Source: Micromonospora sp. Llam0 (GTDB lineage: Bacteria > Actinomycetota > Actinomycetes > Mycobacteriales > Micromonosporaceae). Taken from it: DNA of 64,000 nucleotides. The notes below the pieces were generated by a model. That model was not told where the DNA came from. It made no database searches and was given only the letters and a program-made list of their open reading frames with translations. A program made the position numbers and the translations under genes. Every line of letters starts with the position of its first letter. The stretch's first letter is position 1. The stretch lies in the NCBI RefSeq assembly GCF_003751085.1, contig NZ_RJJY01000001.1, positions 4,278,001 through 4,342,000 on the forward strand, read 5' to 3'. Positions 41,329-48,520 of this stretch are shown in pieces.

Positions 41329-43533
41329 ATGACTGACTTCGATCACCACTCCGACGTCTGCAACGCCGACCCGGTCGGCTACTACCGCGCGTACCGGGAG
41401 AAGTGCCCGGTCGGACGGACCGACGCGCACGGCGGTTTCGTCTACACCACCCGGTACGCCGACGTGGTCCGCGTCGCCCGCGACGACGACACCTTCTCCT
41501 CGGCCCGCGACGTCGCCGGCGGCGACGGCACCGCCATCGTCATCCCGCGCGGCCCCGGCCTGGAGCAGTACCCGATCGAGCTCGACCCACCGGCCGCCAC
41601 CGGCTACCGCGACCTGATCAACCCGCTGCTCACCCAGGACGCGGTCGCCAAGCTCGCCCCGATGATCGCCCGGCACACCACCCGGGTGATCGACGCCTTC
41701 GTCACCGAAGGGTCCGTCGACTTCGTCCGCGACCTGACCAACCCGCTGCCGGCCGCCGTCACCCTCGACTGGCTCGGCTTCCCCGAATCCGACTGGGCCA
41801 AGCTGGCCAAGCCGATCCACGACATCTTCGCCGCACTGCCCGGCAGCGACCGGGCCATCCGGGGCGCGCAGGGCCTGGCGTACCTGGACGAGCGGATCCG
41901 GGACCTGATCCGCGACCGGCGGGCCGAGCCCGCCGACGACGCGGTCAGCTACCTGGTCGCCCAACGCCGCCCAGACGGCGAACCCTTCAGCGTCGACGAA
42001 CTCGTCTCGGTGATCGGCCTGCTGGTCGCCGGTGGTGTCGACACCACCACGTCGCTGACCGGCTCCACGCTGGTGCACCTGAGCCGCAACCCGGAGCAGC
42101 GGCAACGCCTGATCGACTCCCCCGACCTGCTCGACGGCGCCACCGAGGAGTTCCTGCGGGTCTTCGCGCCGTCGCAGTCGATGGCCCGCACCGCCCGCAC
42201 CGACGCCAAGGTCGGCGGCTGCCCGGTCAGCGCCGGCGAACGCGTCCTCATCCCCTGGGTCGCCGCCAACCACGACCCGGCGGTCTTCCCCGAGCCCGAG
42301 CAGGTCCGCCTCGACCGCGACGCCACCCGCCACCTCAGCTTCGGTATCGGGAGCCACCGGTGCGCCGGTGCCCACCTGGCCCGGCTGATGTTCCGCGAAA
42401 TGATCACCCAGGTGCTGACCCGGCTACCCGACTACCAGGTCGTCGAAGACGGCCTCGTCGGCTACCCCACCAAGGGGAACCAGACCGGCTGGGACGCCAT
42501 CCCGGCCGTGTTCACCCCCGGCCGCCGCGCCGCCGACGCGGCGACCGGGGGTATCCCGGTGGCGATCCGCCCGGGTGGCGACCGGGACCTGGTCGTCGAG
42601 GCGGTCACCACCGTCGCCGAGCAGGTGCTGGAGGTACGGCTTACCGCCGCCGACGGTGCCCCGCTGCCGACCTGGGCACCCGGGGCCCATCTGGAGGTAC
42701 GGCTGCCGTCCGGCCGGGTCCGGCAGTACTCGCTCTGTGGCGACCCGGACGAGTCCGGCCGCTACCGGATCGGCGTACTGCGGGAGACCGCCGGCCGGGG
42801 CGGATCCGTCGAACTGCACACCGTCGCCGCGACCGGCGCGACGCTGACCGTACGCGGCCCGCGTAACCACTTCCCGCTGGTCGACGCCGACGAGTACCTC
42901 TTCCTGGCCGGCGGCATCGGCATCACCCCGATCCTCGCCATGGTCCGCGAAGCCGTCCGGCGTGGCACGCCGTTCCGCGTCGTCTACGGGGGCCGCAGCC
43001 GCGCCTCGATGGCCTTCACCGACGAGTTGGTCGCCCTGGCCGGCGACCGGGCCACCCTGCTGCCACAGGACGAGGCCGGCCTGCCCGACCTGGCCACGCT
43101 GATCGGCGGCACCGGCGACGGCGCCGCCATCTACTGCTGCGGACCCGGCGCGATGATCAACGCGGTGGAGCGGACCTGCGGCGACGCCGGGCGCACCGGG
43201 CAACTGCACGTGGAACGCTTCGCCGCCGGCGACGACCTGGAAGTCGCGTTCGACCCGGCGGCCAACACCGAGTTCGACGTGCACCTGGCCCGCACCGGGG
43301 TCACCCTGCGGGTGCCGAAGGACAAGCGCATGATCGAGGTGCTGCGCGAGGCGGTGCCCGGGTTGACCTACGACTGCGAGAAGGGCTACTGCGGTTCCTG
43401 CGAGACCCGGGTGCTGGCCGGCACGCCGGAGCACCGCGACTCGCTGCTCACCGCCGACGAACGGGCCGCCGGCCGCAGCATGATGATCTGCGTCGGCCGG
43501 TGCAGCTCCGACCGTCTGGTGCTCGACCTCTAA
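41329..43533 (+). CDS. self-sufficient cytochrome P450 fused to phthalate-dioxygenase-type reductase
   Basis: 734 aa. P450 domain (about 1-400): I-helix AGGVDTT near 234-240, ExxR at 274-277 and haem ligand Cys345 in FGIGSHRCAGAHLAR. The reductase follows: FMN site RQYSLCG near 465, NAD(P)H site GGIGITPILAM near 530, and a C-terminal plant-type 2Fe-2S domain with Cys683, 688, 691 (CEKGYCGSC) and 721. This is the CYP116B-like class, needing only NAD(P)H and O2. It is monocistronic under operator E. Hydroxylation or dealkylation of the pathway substrate is expected. Confidence 0.93.
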   Translation: MTDFDHHSDVCNADPVGYYRAYREKCPVGRTDAHGGFVYTTRYADVVRVARDDDTFSSARDVAGGDGTAIVIPRGPGLEQYPIELDPPAATGYRDLINPLLTQDAVAKLAPMIARHTTRVIDAFVTEGSVDFVRDLTNPLPAAVTLDWLGFPESDWAKLAKPIHDIFAALPGSDRAIRGAQGLAYLDERIRDLIRDRRAEPADDAVSYLVAQRRPDGEPFSVDELVSVIGLLVAGGVDTTTSLTGSTLVHLSRNPEQRQRLIDSPDLLDGATEEFLRVFAPSQSMARTARTDAKVGGCPVSAGERVLIPWVAANHDPAVFPEPEQVRLDRDATRHLSFGIGSHRCAGAHLARLMFREMITQVLTRLPDYQVVEDGLVGYPTKGNQTGWDAIPAVFTPGRRAADAATGGIPVAIRPGGDRDLVVEAVTTVAEQVLEVRLTAADGAPLPTWAPGAHLEVRLPSGRVRQYSLCGDPDESGRYRIGVLRETAGRGGSVELHTVAATGATLTVRGPRNHFPLVDADEYLFLAGGIGITPILAMVREAVRRGTPFRVVYGGRSRASMAFTDELVALAGDRATLLPQDEAGLPDLATLIGGTGDGAAIYCCGPGAMINAVERTCGDAGRTGQLHVERFAAGDDLEVAFDPAANTEFDVHLARTGVTLRVPKDKRMIEVLREAVPGLTYDCEKGYCGSCETRVLAGTPEHRDSLLTADERAAGRSMMICVGRCSSDRLVLDL

Positions 43534-43546
43534 CCGTGGCCGGCGT

Positions 43547-44260
43547 TCACACGACGGAGAAGCCCGGCGGCAGCGAGCCTCGACCGGTCAGGGCCTGCAG
43601 CACCAGGGGTCCGTCACCGACCGCGACGGCGACCCGGGCCGCCTGCGCCGCTGTCTCGGCGAGAGCCGGTGCCGCGAACTCGACCGACACTCCGGTGGCC
43701 GCAGCGACATCCAGTCCGTGCACCACCAGCTCGAAGGTCCGGGTCGGCAGCCAGACGTCGACCCGGATACCGCCTACCCGGGTGTGCACCACGTCGTCGT
43801 CCGCCACCGCCGCCAGCGCCGCCGTCGCTTGGCGTACCCAGTCATCGACCACGGCGTCGGCGGTGTCGGCGGTGGGCGCGGCCGCGGCGTCGGCGGCGGG
43901 TCCGCGGGCGAACAACAACTGTCCGGTACGGCGGGCGTCCACTGACGACGCCGCCACCGCGGCCGCCAGCAGTTCGGCCGGCACACTACGCGGCAGCGCC
44001 CAGTAGTCCTCCGGCGAGTCGACCCCGATCGGCGGCACAGTGGCCGGCGCGGGTGCCTGCCCGGTCGCGGGCGCTCCGGTCTGCCCGGCCGTGGCCAGCA
44101 CCTCGGGCACCTGACGCAGCGCCGAGCTGACGGTGTGGCCGACGAGATCCGCACAGGACCATTCACCGAGTCCTGGAGCGGCCCAGCGGTCGGCGGGCAC
44201 CCGGTGGATCAGCTCGGCGAAGGTCGACGCGGCCGACTCGTACGTCTGGCGATAGTCCAT
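43547..44260 (-). CDS. mycothiol-dependent maleylpyruvate isomerase family protein
   Basis: 237 aa. DinB/MDMPI N-terminal fold: AELIHRVPADRWAAPGLGEW, then CADLVGHTVSS with the first metal His, and FELVVHGLDVA with another. Members use mycothiol as cofactor, like maleylpyruvate isomerase, or transfer bacillithiol-like thiols. It is convergent with the P450 gene, 13 bp between stops. An isomerisation or thiol-transfer step in ring-cleavage product processing is possible; family members are also common as uncharacterised paralogues. Confidence 0.82.
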   Translation of the reverse strand: MDYRQTYESAASTFAELIHRVPADRWAAPGLGEWSCADLVGHTVSSALRQVPEVLATAGQTGAPATGQAPAPATVPPIGVDSPEDYWALPRSVPAELLAAAVAASSVDARRTGQLLFARGPAADAAAAPTADTADAVVDDWVRQATAALAAVADDDVVHTRVGGIRVDVWLPTRTFELVVHGLDVAAATGVSVEFAAPALAETAAQAARVAVAVGDGPLVLQALTGRGSLPPGFSVV

Positions 44261-44358
44261 GCCCGACAGTGTGCCGGTCGCCGGGTGCTGGAATGCGGGC
44301 GGCCCGCCACGCTGCGACATTGAAGCATGACGGGCCGTCCACGTACAGCCGGGTGAGG

Positions 44359-45429
44359 TCAGTTGCCCCACTCGAAGTTCGGCTCGGCGGCCTCGGCGAT
44401 CTTGAACCGGCCACCCGGCACCACGGCCACCGCGCTGCGGTCGGTGACGACGTTCTTGCCGAAGCCGTCGACCAGCGGGCGGCCGACGTCGCGCTTGAGC
44501 CACAGCCGCAGCAGGTGGCGGCGACGCTCCGGCTCCGGGTAGTCGACGTAGCCGGTCCGCGAGTGCAGGGCGGCGTAGTTCAGCAGCCACTGCACGTCGC
44601 CGGGCTGGAAGTCCATGTCCAGCGCCAGGCCCGGCTCCTGGGCGATCTCGTCGTAGAGGTGCAGCAACTCGATCTGGGCCTCGGTGAGCCGGGGCACCTC
44701 CGGGTAGTCCTGCGCCGAAAAGATCATCGAACTGCCGGCGTAGGTGCTGAAGACGCCGTCGACGAAGCTGCAGATCGGTGACAGGTAGGTCTTCGCCGGG
44801 GCATCGTGGTCCTGCTTGTACCAGTCCCAGTGCCACGGCTCGAACAGCAGCGGGGCCAGGTCGGGCCGGCGGCGCAGGATCTCGTTGTAGATGGTTGTGC
44901 CGCTGACCAGACTGCTCGACCCGCCGTCCTTCGCGGCGCGCAGGCACATCAGCGCGACGACGTCGGAGCTGTCGGAGTGGAACGGCAGCCGGTCACGCAC
45001 CCGCGACGGCAGCGCCGACGGGTCGTCGAGGGTCTTGTTGGAGGTGGCGATGACGTGGTCGAGCACGTCACCCATCTGGTTCTGCCCCATCGGTACGCCG
45101 AGGTGCAGCCCCATCAGGAAGAAGATCGCACCGGCGAGGGTGTCTCCGTACTCCTCGGTGCGCAGCCCGCGCACCAGGATGAAGCCGCGGCCCGAGTCCA
45201 TCTGCTGGGCACATTCGGCGTTGAGGTCGGCGCAGACCGGCAACGGGTAGTCGGCGGCGGTGACCGTACGCAGGTCGGGGTCGTCAGCGACGAACTTGCG
45301 CCCGACGGTCTCCAACTCGGTCCGCTCGGCGTCACTGAGGTGGTAGATCCATTCGGTGGACTTGCTCAGCTCGTCGCCGCGCCAGGCGGACGGGCCGGAG
45401 ATCGGGGCCAGGTCGATTGCGGTCGTCAT
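44359..45429 (-). CDS. TauD/TfdA-type Fe(II)/2-oxoglutarate-dependent dioxygenase
   Basis: 356 aa. Fe ligands: His151 and Asp153 in LPFHSDSSDVV, and His289 in LNYAALHSRTGY. The 2-oxoglutarate Arg is probably in PEPERRRHLLRLWL. Enzymes of the family hydroxylate or cleave C-S, C-O and C-N bonds. It lies downstream of a 41-codon gene on the same strand, with motif site F farther upstream, so both are likely part of the shared regulon. The substrate is unknown. Confidence 0.88.
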   Translation of the reverse strand: MTTAIDLAPISGPSAWRGDELSKSTEWIYHLSDAERTELETVGRKFVADDPDLRTVTAADYPLPVCADLNAECAQQMDSGRGFILVRGLRTEEYGDTLAGAIFFLMGLHLGVPMGQNQMGDVLDHVIATSNKTLDDPSALPSRVRDRLPFHSDSSDVVALMCLRAAKDGGSSSLVSGTTIYNEILRRRPDLAPLLFEPWHWDWYKQDHDAPAKTYLSPICSFVDGVFSTYAGSSMIFSAQDYPEVPRLTEAQIELLHLYDEIAQEPGLALDMDFQPGDVQWLLNYAALHSRTGYVDYPEPERRRHLLRLWLKRDVGRPLVDGFGKNVVTDRSAVAVVPGGRFKIAEAAEPNFEWGN

Positions 45430-45596
45430 GATGATGCGCTCCGAGGATCGTCGGTTCTGCTGGAAGAGTCGGCCGGTGTCCCGGGCGCGACGCGCGGTGG
45501 CGTGCGCGGACCGGTTCGGTCAGGACAGGGGTGCCGTGCCCGCCGTTGCCGCGGCATGTCAGGTGCCGGGGTGCGACGGTCGGGCGTACTCGACAA

Positions 45597-45722
45597 TCAG
45601 AACGGGGTCTGCGGGTCCCCGGCAGCGGTCCCGGGGCGCATGCCCTCGCGCGGCGGGTGGACCCGCAGCGGCTCCTCGTAACCGCGCACCAGCAATCCAG
45701 CACCTTGCGGAACTCGGATCAT
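45597..45722 (-). CDS. 41-aa peptide upstream of the TauD-type oxygenase
   Basis: The peptide begins MIRVPQGAGLLVRGYEEPL and ends GTAAGDPQTPF. It has an excellent ribosome site AGGAG 7 bases before the ATG. It is the first ORF after operator F and 167 bp ahead of the dioxygenase start on the same strand. Composition is Pro/Gly/Arg-rich, with no Cys, Ser or Lys and no transmembrane segment. I do not recognise it. It could be a leader peptide, a small enzyme partner or a modified-peptide precursor. The strong ribosome site and position argue that it is translated. Confidence 0.6.
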   Translation of the reverse strand: MIRVPQGAGLLVRGYEEPLRVHPPREGMRPGTAAGDPQTPF

Positions 45723-45787
45723 GGCGTTCTCCTGCGGCTGGGTGGTCGTGTCCCCTAGCCTAGGCCAGCACCTACCCACCGTCAACA

Positions 45788-45808
45788 GAGACGCCATCTC
45801 GCAATACG
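45788..45808. promoter_or_regulatory. operator F of the shared motif
   Basis: GAGACGCC followed by ATCTCGCA (45796-45803) and ATACGA, about 66 bp before the 41-codon gene and its TauD-type oxygenase. GAGAC and the offset ATCTC give partial dyad symmetry. Confidence 0.55.
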
Positions 45809-45853
45809 ATCAAACTCTACGCAGCTCCACCGAAGCACGACGGCGGCCTACTA

Positions 45854-45912
45854 CTCGGTGACACGTCAGATACCTCAACGGGTCCACGTGAGGTATCTGA
45901 CGTGTCACCGAG
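45854..45912 (-). terminator. 24-bp perfect inverted repeat
   Basis: Arms of 24 bases pair perfectly (45854-45877 with 45889-45912) around an 11-base loop ACGGGTCCACG. The right arm covers the stop codon of the DUF559 gene on the minus strand. It should act as a strong terminator isolating that gene from the upstream region of the TauD locus. Confidence 0.65.
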
Positions 45913-46816
45913 CAAGGCTCCGGCGGTCGCGGATAGCGGCTGCGACGTGGCCGATGGTCCGAGCCGGTTGCCGGTGCACATCGTCAGCAGTGAAGCGCAG
46001 GACCAGCCAGCCGAGATCACGCAGGGCGTTGAACCGGGCCACGTCCTGCTGATAGTGCGCCCGCTCCCGATGGTGGTCACCCTCGTACTCGATGCCGATC
46101 CGCCACTGCCGGTACGCCAGGTCGATACGGGCGACGAACCGGCCCAGCCGATCGGACACGTCGTGCTGGGCTACCGGGCGGGGCAGCCCGGCGTCGCAAA
46201 GCAGCAGACGTAGCCGGGTTTCCATGGGCGATTCGGTGAGCGGCTCGGCCAGCGACGCCACCTCCCGCAGCAACGGCACACCAGGCCAGCCGGCCCGGTC
46301 GGCGCACAACCGGGTAAGCAGCGGCAGCCTGACCACCCGCCGGTGCGCCAACGCGTCGACGGCGACCACCGCATCCAGCCGTGGCGGCCGCCGCCCCAGG
46401 TCGAAGGCGGTACGCAGACCCGTGGTGACCGGCAGTCCGGCGAACCGAGTCACCTCCTTCGGCCGTAGGGGCGACCGCCACACGGCCAGGCCGGCGTGCT
46501 CACGCAGCCGCAACGGTGGCGGTACCACCAGCGTCACCGGGACCGCCGGGACGGGCAGCAGGTTCACCCCCCACAGGTACGCCGCGCTCAACCCGCCGAT
46601 CGCCGCCCCCGGCGGCAGCAGCAAGGCAGCAGCCTCGCACCAGGTACCGTGGTCCGCCCGGGCCGCAGCGGCGGCATGCAGGTAGACGTCGGGTAGCAGA
46701 CGTCGCCACGCCGATCCGTGCAGCATCCGCTTGGTCAACAGACCGGCAGCGACCGCCCGGCTGCCCCGGAAGGGCCTGAACCGCAACTGCGACGGAACGT
46801 GAGCGGAGCCCGGCAT
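45905..46816 (-). CDS. DUF559 endonuclease-fold protein
   Basis: 303 aa. An AbiEi-like N-terminal region (about 1-190: LLTKRMLHGSAWRRLLPDVY, GLSAAYLWGVNLLP, VTTGLRTAFDLGR) is followed by a C-terminal DUF559 very-short-patch-repair-like nuclease fold (about 195-300) with SPMETRLR, ARIDLAY, GIEYEGDHH and LRFTADDV. These provide the Glu, Asp and Glu-x-Glu expected of a PD-(D/E)xK-related site. This architecture is very common and multi-copy in actinomycetes, with unknown role. It is followed by a 24-bp hairpin. Confidence 0.82.
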   Translation of the reverse strand: MPGSAHVPSQLRFRPFRGSRAVAAGLLTKRMLHGSAWRRLLPDVYLHAAAAARADHGTWCEAAALLLPPGAAIGGLSAAYLWGVNLLPVPAVPVTLVVPPPLRLREHAGLAVWRSPLRPKEVTRFAGLPVTTGLRTAFDLGRRPPRLDAVVAVDALAHRRVVRLPLLTRLCADRAGWPGVPLLREVASLAEPLTESPMETRLRLLLCDAGLPRPVAQHDVSDRLGRFVARIDLAYRQWRIGIEYEGDHHRERAHYQQDVARFNALRDLGWLVLRFTADDVHRQPARTIGHVAAAIRDRRSLAR

Positions 46817-46911
46817 CCGGTCGATGATGCCGCCCGACGCCGCGAGCCGCTGTCCTGCTCACGACAACCGCCTACGCCAGTTGGCCGAGTCGCGCCGCTC
46901 GAACCCGGCAG

Positions 46912-46926
46912 CCAGCAGGCTGCTGG
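46912..46926 (-). terminator. short hairpin after the TetR gene
   Basis: CCAGCA and TGCTGG with a 3-base loop, 8 bp beyond the TetR stop on the minus strand. It is weak and has no T-run. Confidence 0.35.
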
Positions 46927-46933
46927 ACAGCAG

Positions 46934-47539
46934 TCAGTGGCGGACGGCGGCCACCGCCTCGTCGTAGAGGGCTTCGAGGTCGAGCCGACCGTCGCTGCGT
47001 ACCCATGCCGCAGTCGCCACCTCCATGCAGGAGATCGCGGCGGCGACCACCGCGCCGGCCCGCAGTTGACTGATCGGCTCCGGTGCGGTGGGCGCGGTCC
47101 GGGCCATGACGCCGGGCGTCAGAACGTCGATCCACTGCTGCTGCTTCTCGATGTGCCGGGCGCGCAGGGCCGACGACTGTTTGAGCATGCGGTTGATCCG
47201 CAGGAACTCCTGCAACGAGTACGGCATGGTGTCGAGGAGCGTCTTCAGCGCCGCCCGGATCGCCGTCCACGCGTCCTCGTCGTCGGGTCGGGCCGCCAGC
47301 GCGGCCCGGACGATCTCGCCCTGCTCGGCGTGGTCACCGAGGACGATGTCCTCCTTGGTGCCAAAGTAGTGGAACAGCGAGCGCCGCGAGATGCCGACCT
47401 GGCGGGCAATTTGATCCATTGTGGTGGCTTCGAAACCCTGCTCCAGGAACAGCCGCATCGCCGCCGAGGCGATGTCCGCGCGGACCGCTCGACGGGTGCG
47501 GTCCCGCAGTCCTTCCCGATGAACCGGCTCGTCAACCAT
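46934..47539 (-). CDS. TetR family transcriptional regulator
   Basis: 201 aa. HTH at about 18-65: ADIASAAMRLFLEQGFEATT, MDQIARQVGISRRSLFHYFG and TKEDIVLG. The C-terminal ligand domain is typical of actinobacterial TetR/AcrR proteins. ATG 47539 is chosen; an upstream extension of the ORF would cover the operator. It is divergent from an SDR gene with a TTGCACCGAGTGCAA palindrome between them, so it probably represses that SDR and itself. Confidence 0.9.
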   Translation of the reverse strand: MVDEPVHREGLRDRTRRAVRADIASAAMRLFLEQGFEATTMDQIARQVGISRRSLFHYFGTKEDIVLGDHAEQGEIVRAALAARPDDEDAWTAIRAALKTLLDTMPYSLQEFLRINRMLKQSSALRARHIEKQQQWIDVLTPGVMARTAPTAPEPISQLRAGAVVAAAISCMEVATAAWVRSDGRLDLEALYDEAVAAVRH

Positions 47540-47560
47540 ATGGCACAGCGTACCTTCTCT

Positions 47561-47591
47561 GCACTCGAAACGGGCGTTGCACCGAGTGCAA
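47561..47591. promoter_or_regulatory. TetR-type operator
   Basis: TTGCACCGAGTGCAA (47577-47591) is a perfect 6-bp dyad with a 3-base centre, overlapped by a wider GCACTCG (47561-47567) / CGAGTGC (47583-47589) pair. It lies between the divergent TetR and SDR genes. Confidence 0.65.
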
Positions 47592-47636
47592 GTTAGGGAT
47601 AGGGTGCAAGCAGCGACGAGACTTCGAGGAGATGCC

Positions 47637-48476
47637 ATGCCACCCGTCAACTACCGTGACCAGACCACCCTGATTACCGGCGCGAGCTCCGGCATCGGTG
47701 CCGAGTTCGCCCGCCAGTTCGCCGCCCGCGGCTCCGACCTAGTGCTCGTCGCCCGCCGCGAGGAGCGCCTACGCCAGTTGGCAACCGAACTGACCACCGC
47801 GCACCGGGTTCGGGTCGAGGTGATCCCGGCCGATCTGAGCCTGCCCCGCGCCGGCGAGCACCTCGCGGAGCAGACGAACCGTCGAGGAATCGCGGTGACC
47901 AGCGTGGTCAACAATGCTGCCTTCGGCACCGCCGGCCCGTTCCACCGGGAGGACCCGGACCGGCTGCGGGACGAGATCGCGGTCGACGTCACGGCCGTGG
48001 TCGACATCAGCCGGGCCTTCATCGGCCAACTACGCGCCGCCGACACCGGCGTACTGATCAACGTCGCCAGCCTCGCCGCGTACCAACCCAGCCCGAACCT
48101 TGCGGTGTACGCGGCGACGAAAGCGTTCGTGCTGCACTTCACCGAAGCCCTCTGGCACGAGAGCCTGGGCACCGGCCTGCGGGTGCTGGCGCTGTCCCCC
48201 GGCATCACCCAGACGGAATTCTTCGACGTGCTCGGCACCGACGAAGTCAGCGGGCCGCTCCCGCGGCAGTCGGCATCCGATGTGGTCGCGACGGCACTGC
48301 GTGCCCTCGACCGGCGCAGCTCCCCGCCGAGCATGGTCTCGGGCCGGCTGAACTGGTTCGCCGCCAACGGCGCCCGGCTACTCAGCCGCCGGCAGGCCGT
48401 ACAGACGATGGGTCGGGTCAACGCACACATGAACGCAGCCGCGACCAGCACCAGCGCCAGCAGCACGGCGGCGTGA
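47637..48476 (+). CDS. SDR family oxidoreductase
   Basis: 279-aa classical SDR: TLITGASSGIGAEFARQFAA, VVNNAAFG, INVASLAAY with the catalytic Ser, and YAATKAF with Tyr and Lys. The start ATG 47637 is preceded by GAGGAG; a second ATG 5 bases upstream is out of frame. It resembles DltE-like/YqjQ-type dehydrogenases regulated by a neighbouring TetR. The Ala/Ser-rich tail (about 15 residues) is unstructured. The substrate is unknown. Confidence 0.87.
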   Translation: MPPVNYRDQTTLITGASSGIGAEFARQFAARGSDLVLVARREERLRQLATELTTAHRVRVEVIPADLSLPRAGEHLAEQTNRRGIAVTSVVNNAAFGTAGPFHREDPDRLRDEIAVDVTAVVDISRAFIGQLRAADTGVLINVASLAAYQPSPNLAVYAATKAFVLHFTEALWHESLGTGLRVLALSPGITQTEFFDVLGTDEVSGPLPRQSASDVVATALRALDRRSSPPSMVSGRLNWFAANGARLLSRRQAVQTMGRVNAHMNAAATSTSASSTAA

Positions 48477-48520
48477 CGGCAGGCCACCGCGATCAGCTGC
48501 GGTCGAGATCGGCGCCGCAG

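Noticed and set aside
45332..45703. 123-aa ORF overlapping the TauD start and the 41-aa gene
   Set aside because: It is an Arg/Pro-rich out-of-frame reading with no ribosome site; the TauD and 41-aa frames are better supported.
45597..45722. Calling the 41-aa peptide a lasso, lanthi- or thiopeptide precursor
   Set aside because: It has no Cys or Ser, and no cyclase, protease or lanthionine enzyme is nearby.
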